The notes below the pieces were generated by a model. That model was not told where the DNA came from, made no database searches, and saw only the letters and a list, made by a program, of their open reading frames with translations. A program made the translations under genes and the position numbers. This document shows positions 61,701-64,000 of a stretch of DNA of 64,000 bases, piece by piece. Source of the stretch: Prorocentrum cordatum (taxonomy: Eukaryota; Sar; Dinophyceae; Prorocentrales; Prorocentraceae); assembly GCA_963575745.1 (NCBI GenBank), contig CAUYUJ010004281.1:1-64000 (forward strand). The letters are read 5' to 3'. Numbering within the stretch: position 1 is the first letter of the stretch; the number at the start of each line of letters is the position of its first letter.

Positions 61701-62375
61701 GCGGAGAGGTTGGTCGATTTCAATGGAATTCCTTCTTGGAGAATTTCAATAGGATTCCTTTTGTAGAGTGTTTGAATGGAATTCCTTTCCGCGGGGAATT
61801 TCAAAAGGATTCCTTTTGTTGAAGATTGCGATAGGACCCCTCCACCCCCCCCCCCCCTCCCCCCCCAGGGGGGCGCGAAGACGAACGCAATGAAAGCGGA
61901 AATTACGGAAAGAGAGGAGAGAGAGATGAGCGAGAGAGACTGGAGAGAGACGAGAGAGAGAGAGGAGCGATGAGAGAGGGAGGAGATGATGAGATTCGGA
62001 CAAGTAGCGGACCTGGGTCCGTCCGCGAGGCACGCACTGCGGCTGCGACAACTGCAAGCACTATTTGCGGCGGTGCAGCCTTATAGTCCGAGGGGTGCCT
62101 ATCATAAACCCCCTCCCCGGCGCTCTGTGCGAATGACGTACAGACGGCGGGACAGACGATGAAGATCTCATCTGACAGACGCGTGAGGTAAAAGGCGTCC
62201 CAACAATCGGAAAGGCGAGTGCATGGCATGTGGCCTAGCGGCTTGGGCGGACCGACAGTTGGTGCGCTGCTGCCTGAGACCAGCAACAAATCGTGACGGG
62301 GCACCCCCCGCCCCCACGCCCTGACACCGTGGACGCGGAGCCACACGTGCACACGGGCAGGCAGAAAGGTGAGGA
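61700..62375. other. short tandem repeats, then no gene recognised
   Basis: 61715-61815 holds about four copies of AATTTCAA(A/T)AGGATTCCTT-like phrases in alternating forms. A C-run follows at 61838-61866 and a GA-rich tract at 61905-61975. The rest is unremarkable and borders the 3' side of the minus-strand LINE. Confidence 0.5.
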
Positions 62376-63128
62376 TCAGCGCGGGGCACCAGGTGGAGCG
62401 CCGCGGAGCGATGACAACATATCTTGGATGTTGAGTGACGGCACGACACCATCGGGCGAGGTGGTGAGCAGCTCGGCGAAGGCTCGCCCAGCGCTGTGGA
62501 GGCGCTGGAGTAGAGGACCTTGACGAGCTTGGGCAGCGGCGAGGTCAGCGGCGAGAGCTAAGCACTTCTGCTGAAGGGCAGCCATAGCCTGTGACAGCTC
62601 GGTTTCACGGTCGGTGAGAGGTGGCTGCTCAGTGACATCCGCCGAGGATCTCGAAGCAGAGGCGAGGTCCTCGGTACGCCTGTCCAGGTGGGCTAGCGGC
62701 GTGCGGGACCCTGAACGCTGACGTCCGTCACCGTTAAAAGGTGACTGGAGGGGCTGGCGCGACCCCAGGGCTGGAGCCGCTAGGGCCGCGCCCCGAGAGG
62801 TCAGGGGAGCCGCTTCCTCTCGCTCAGCAACGGAGGAAGCGTGGGTGGGGCACGAGGGCCTGTCTGGTTTAGTACCCTGCGGGGGGGCTGAAGCCGCCCC
62901 CGCGGGTCGCTGACGATGGGGAGGCGGAGTGGTATGCGCGGTGGGGCCAGTCGTGATGCCGAGCAAGGCCGCTGAGGTCGGTCGCGTAGAGGGTTGGTGA
63001 CTCGGTGGGGCGGCATGGTCGGCAGCGTGTGGTGTCGGCGGTGCGTCCTCAATGCCACCCAATCCTCGGGGGGCACTCGGGTCGTGGTCGGCGTCCTGGC
63101 GGTGACCGATATCATCGTATGTGGGCGT
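62376..63128 (-). pseudogene. LINE D C-terminal tail in a second phase
   Basis: A Pro/Ala/Thr-rich region leads to a helical end (SADVTEQPPLTDRETELSQA, MAALQQKCLALAADLAAAQA, RAFAELLTTSPDGVVPSLNI) and a stop at 62376. The frame differs from the RNase H frame; a single shift near 63100 would join them. Confidence 0.45.
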
Positions 63129-64000
63129 TTACGCTCTTGGGGACGGCGTCGCAGTAGGGTTTGCGAGGTTTCCCGACGGGGCGGGGTTTTCGTTGGCTGG
63201 TCCGTCGTCCAAAGCGTCCGATCCCCCACCGAGGCTGAAAAGGTCATCGTCCTGCTCATCATCGTCTTGAAAAGGAACGGCGTTGTCATGTGGGTGGGCT
63301 GACGCACTCAATGGCGGAGTCGGGGGCGCCGTGCGGGTGCCCGCCGGGGCAGGGTTGGCGCTGGCTAACTCGTCGCCCAGGAAGTCCAAACCTCCACCAA
63401 AGCCGAACGGGTCGTCCTCCTGTTCGTCGAATAACCCCCGTTGGGCCTCGGCCCAGAGCTCGTCGGGGTTTTGTGGGATATCTGGTCCAGCCGCGGGTGG
63501 AGCCTGGTCCGACAGCAGGGGAGTTGGTTCCATTTTGTTTAGTTCTGCAGCAGTGAACCCAGCCCTGCGGTGTGGGAGAGGAAGTGTACGATGTCTCCGC
63601 TCGTAGATGGCAACGGCGACTCCCTGGAGCACGGTCGCTTGGCGGTGTCGTGCTTTGGCAGCTTCAACGATGTCGTCTGGAAGGTTATGAGTACGTGCCG
63701 CCGCTGTGGCGAGGGCGTCAGCCTGACGATAGAACTCCTCCGCGATGGGCCCGATGAGCCCGAGGTCGATGCCCGTGTCGCCCTGGTGGCTAGCGACTTT
63801 CTCTACGCGGAACATGTTTGGCTTGGCCATGACACATCGGTGGACCTTTTCCCAGAACTCCACGTGCGTGCCCTCCGGAGGTGAGTGTCCGTCGATGATC
63901 CTTTGGAAGCCGTCGACCACCGCCTGGTTGTCTACGAAGACGTGTACGGGCCGTTCAGCACATGCCGTGAGGTGGACAATGGCGAGGGTCTCCGCAAGCT
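63129..64000 (-). CDS. LINE D RNase H C-terminal half and duplicated acidic tail
   Basis: The frame enters at the edge with LAETLAIVHLTACAERPVHV (catalytic-type Glu) and FVDNQAVVDGF (Asp). It continues VEKVASHQGDTGIDLG and EFYRQADALATAAAR, whose Asp corresponds to the last RNase H carboxylate. The tail contains two related repeats: DDPFGFGGGLDFLGDELASA then NPAPAGT, and DDLFSLGGGSDALDDGPANE then NPAPSGN. It ends at a stop at about 63129 where the coding look passes to another phase. RNase H would remove the RNA strand during reverse transcription. Confidence 0.7.
   Translation of the reverse strand, partial: LAETLAIVHLTACAERPVHVFVDNQAVVDGFQRIIDGHSPPEGTHVEFWEKVHRCVMAKPNMFRVEKVASHQGDTGIDLGLIGPIAEEFYRQADALATAAARTHNLPDDIVEAAKARHRQATVLQGVAVAIYERRHRTLPLPHRRAGFTAAELNKMEPTPLLSDQAPPAAGPDIPQNPDELWAEAQRGLFDEQEDDPFGFGGGLDFLGDELASANPAPAGTRTAPPTPPLSASAHPHDNAVPFQDDDEQDDDLFSLGGGSDALDDGPANENPAPSGNLANPTATPSPRA

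Larger units (their letters stand above)
62376..64000 (-). mobile_element. LINE-type retrotransposon, minus strand, RNase H end (copy D), cut by the window edge
   Basis: Reading leftward from the window edge, an RNase H C-terminal half is followed by an acidic and Pro-rich tail. RT would lie beyond 64000. Only the 3' part of the element is visible. Confidence 0.65.

Overview
The window reads as nuclear DNA of a dinoflagellate. This rests on the company it keeps rather than on any single marker: very GC-rich sequence, long triplet and dinucleotide microsatellites, LINE-type elements with an endonuclease-like domain, an FVDD-type reverse transcriptase and a fused RNase H, a Ty1/copia element whose gag carries several CCCH-like zinc knuckles and which is followed by a methyltransferase-like ORF, a DDE transposase of a type abundant in dinoflagellates, and introns of about 190 nt with GA or GC donors and inverted-repeat ends. 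I cannot name the species. No tRNA, rRNA or prokaryotic-style operon was seen.

The only host gene I can argue for is a plus-strand gene of repeated S1 (OB-fold RNA-binding) modules. Its exons are strung over about 42 kb: 1563-1767, 1958-2070, 2266 to about 2400, 25480-25608, 31105-31221, 40464 to about 40590, and 43426-43536. The first two introns are introner-like. The later introns run from about 3 to 23 kb and hold almost all other features of the left two thirds of the window. Most of these exons have a (TCC)n tract before the acceptor and a purine triplet tract after the donor.

Within those introns, in order, lie: a 3'-truncated LINE (about 3.2-5.6 kb); a minisatellite running into a frameshifted DDE transposase (6.1-8.8 kb); a near-palindromic microsatellite block (8.9-9.5 kb); unrecognised ORFs studded with a 16-bp palindrome (9.6-11.9 kb); a full-length but frameshifted LINE bracketed by (CT)n tracts (12.7-19.9 kb); featureless GC-rich DNA and LINE remnants (20-25 kb); composite tandem repeats (26-34 kb); a minus-strand membrane/zinc-knuckle element (35-39.5 kb); a 160-bp MITE (39.9 kb); and the 5' half of another LINE (41.2-42.8 kb).

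From 44 kb on there is a GAC-rich minisatellite. A large decayed copia retroelement follows (45.98-59.33 kb; gag, protease, integrase, RT, RNase H, methyltransferase-like ORF). After it come a CAGGCCTGTGC minisatellite, a tandem array of roughly 310-bp units that are themselves palindromic (60.0-61.7 kb), and the RNase H end of a minus-strand LINE that runs off the right edge. The reading frames of nearly all elements are broken by frameshifts or in-frame stops, so most are probably dead copies; consensus errors at homopolymers could explain some breaks.
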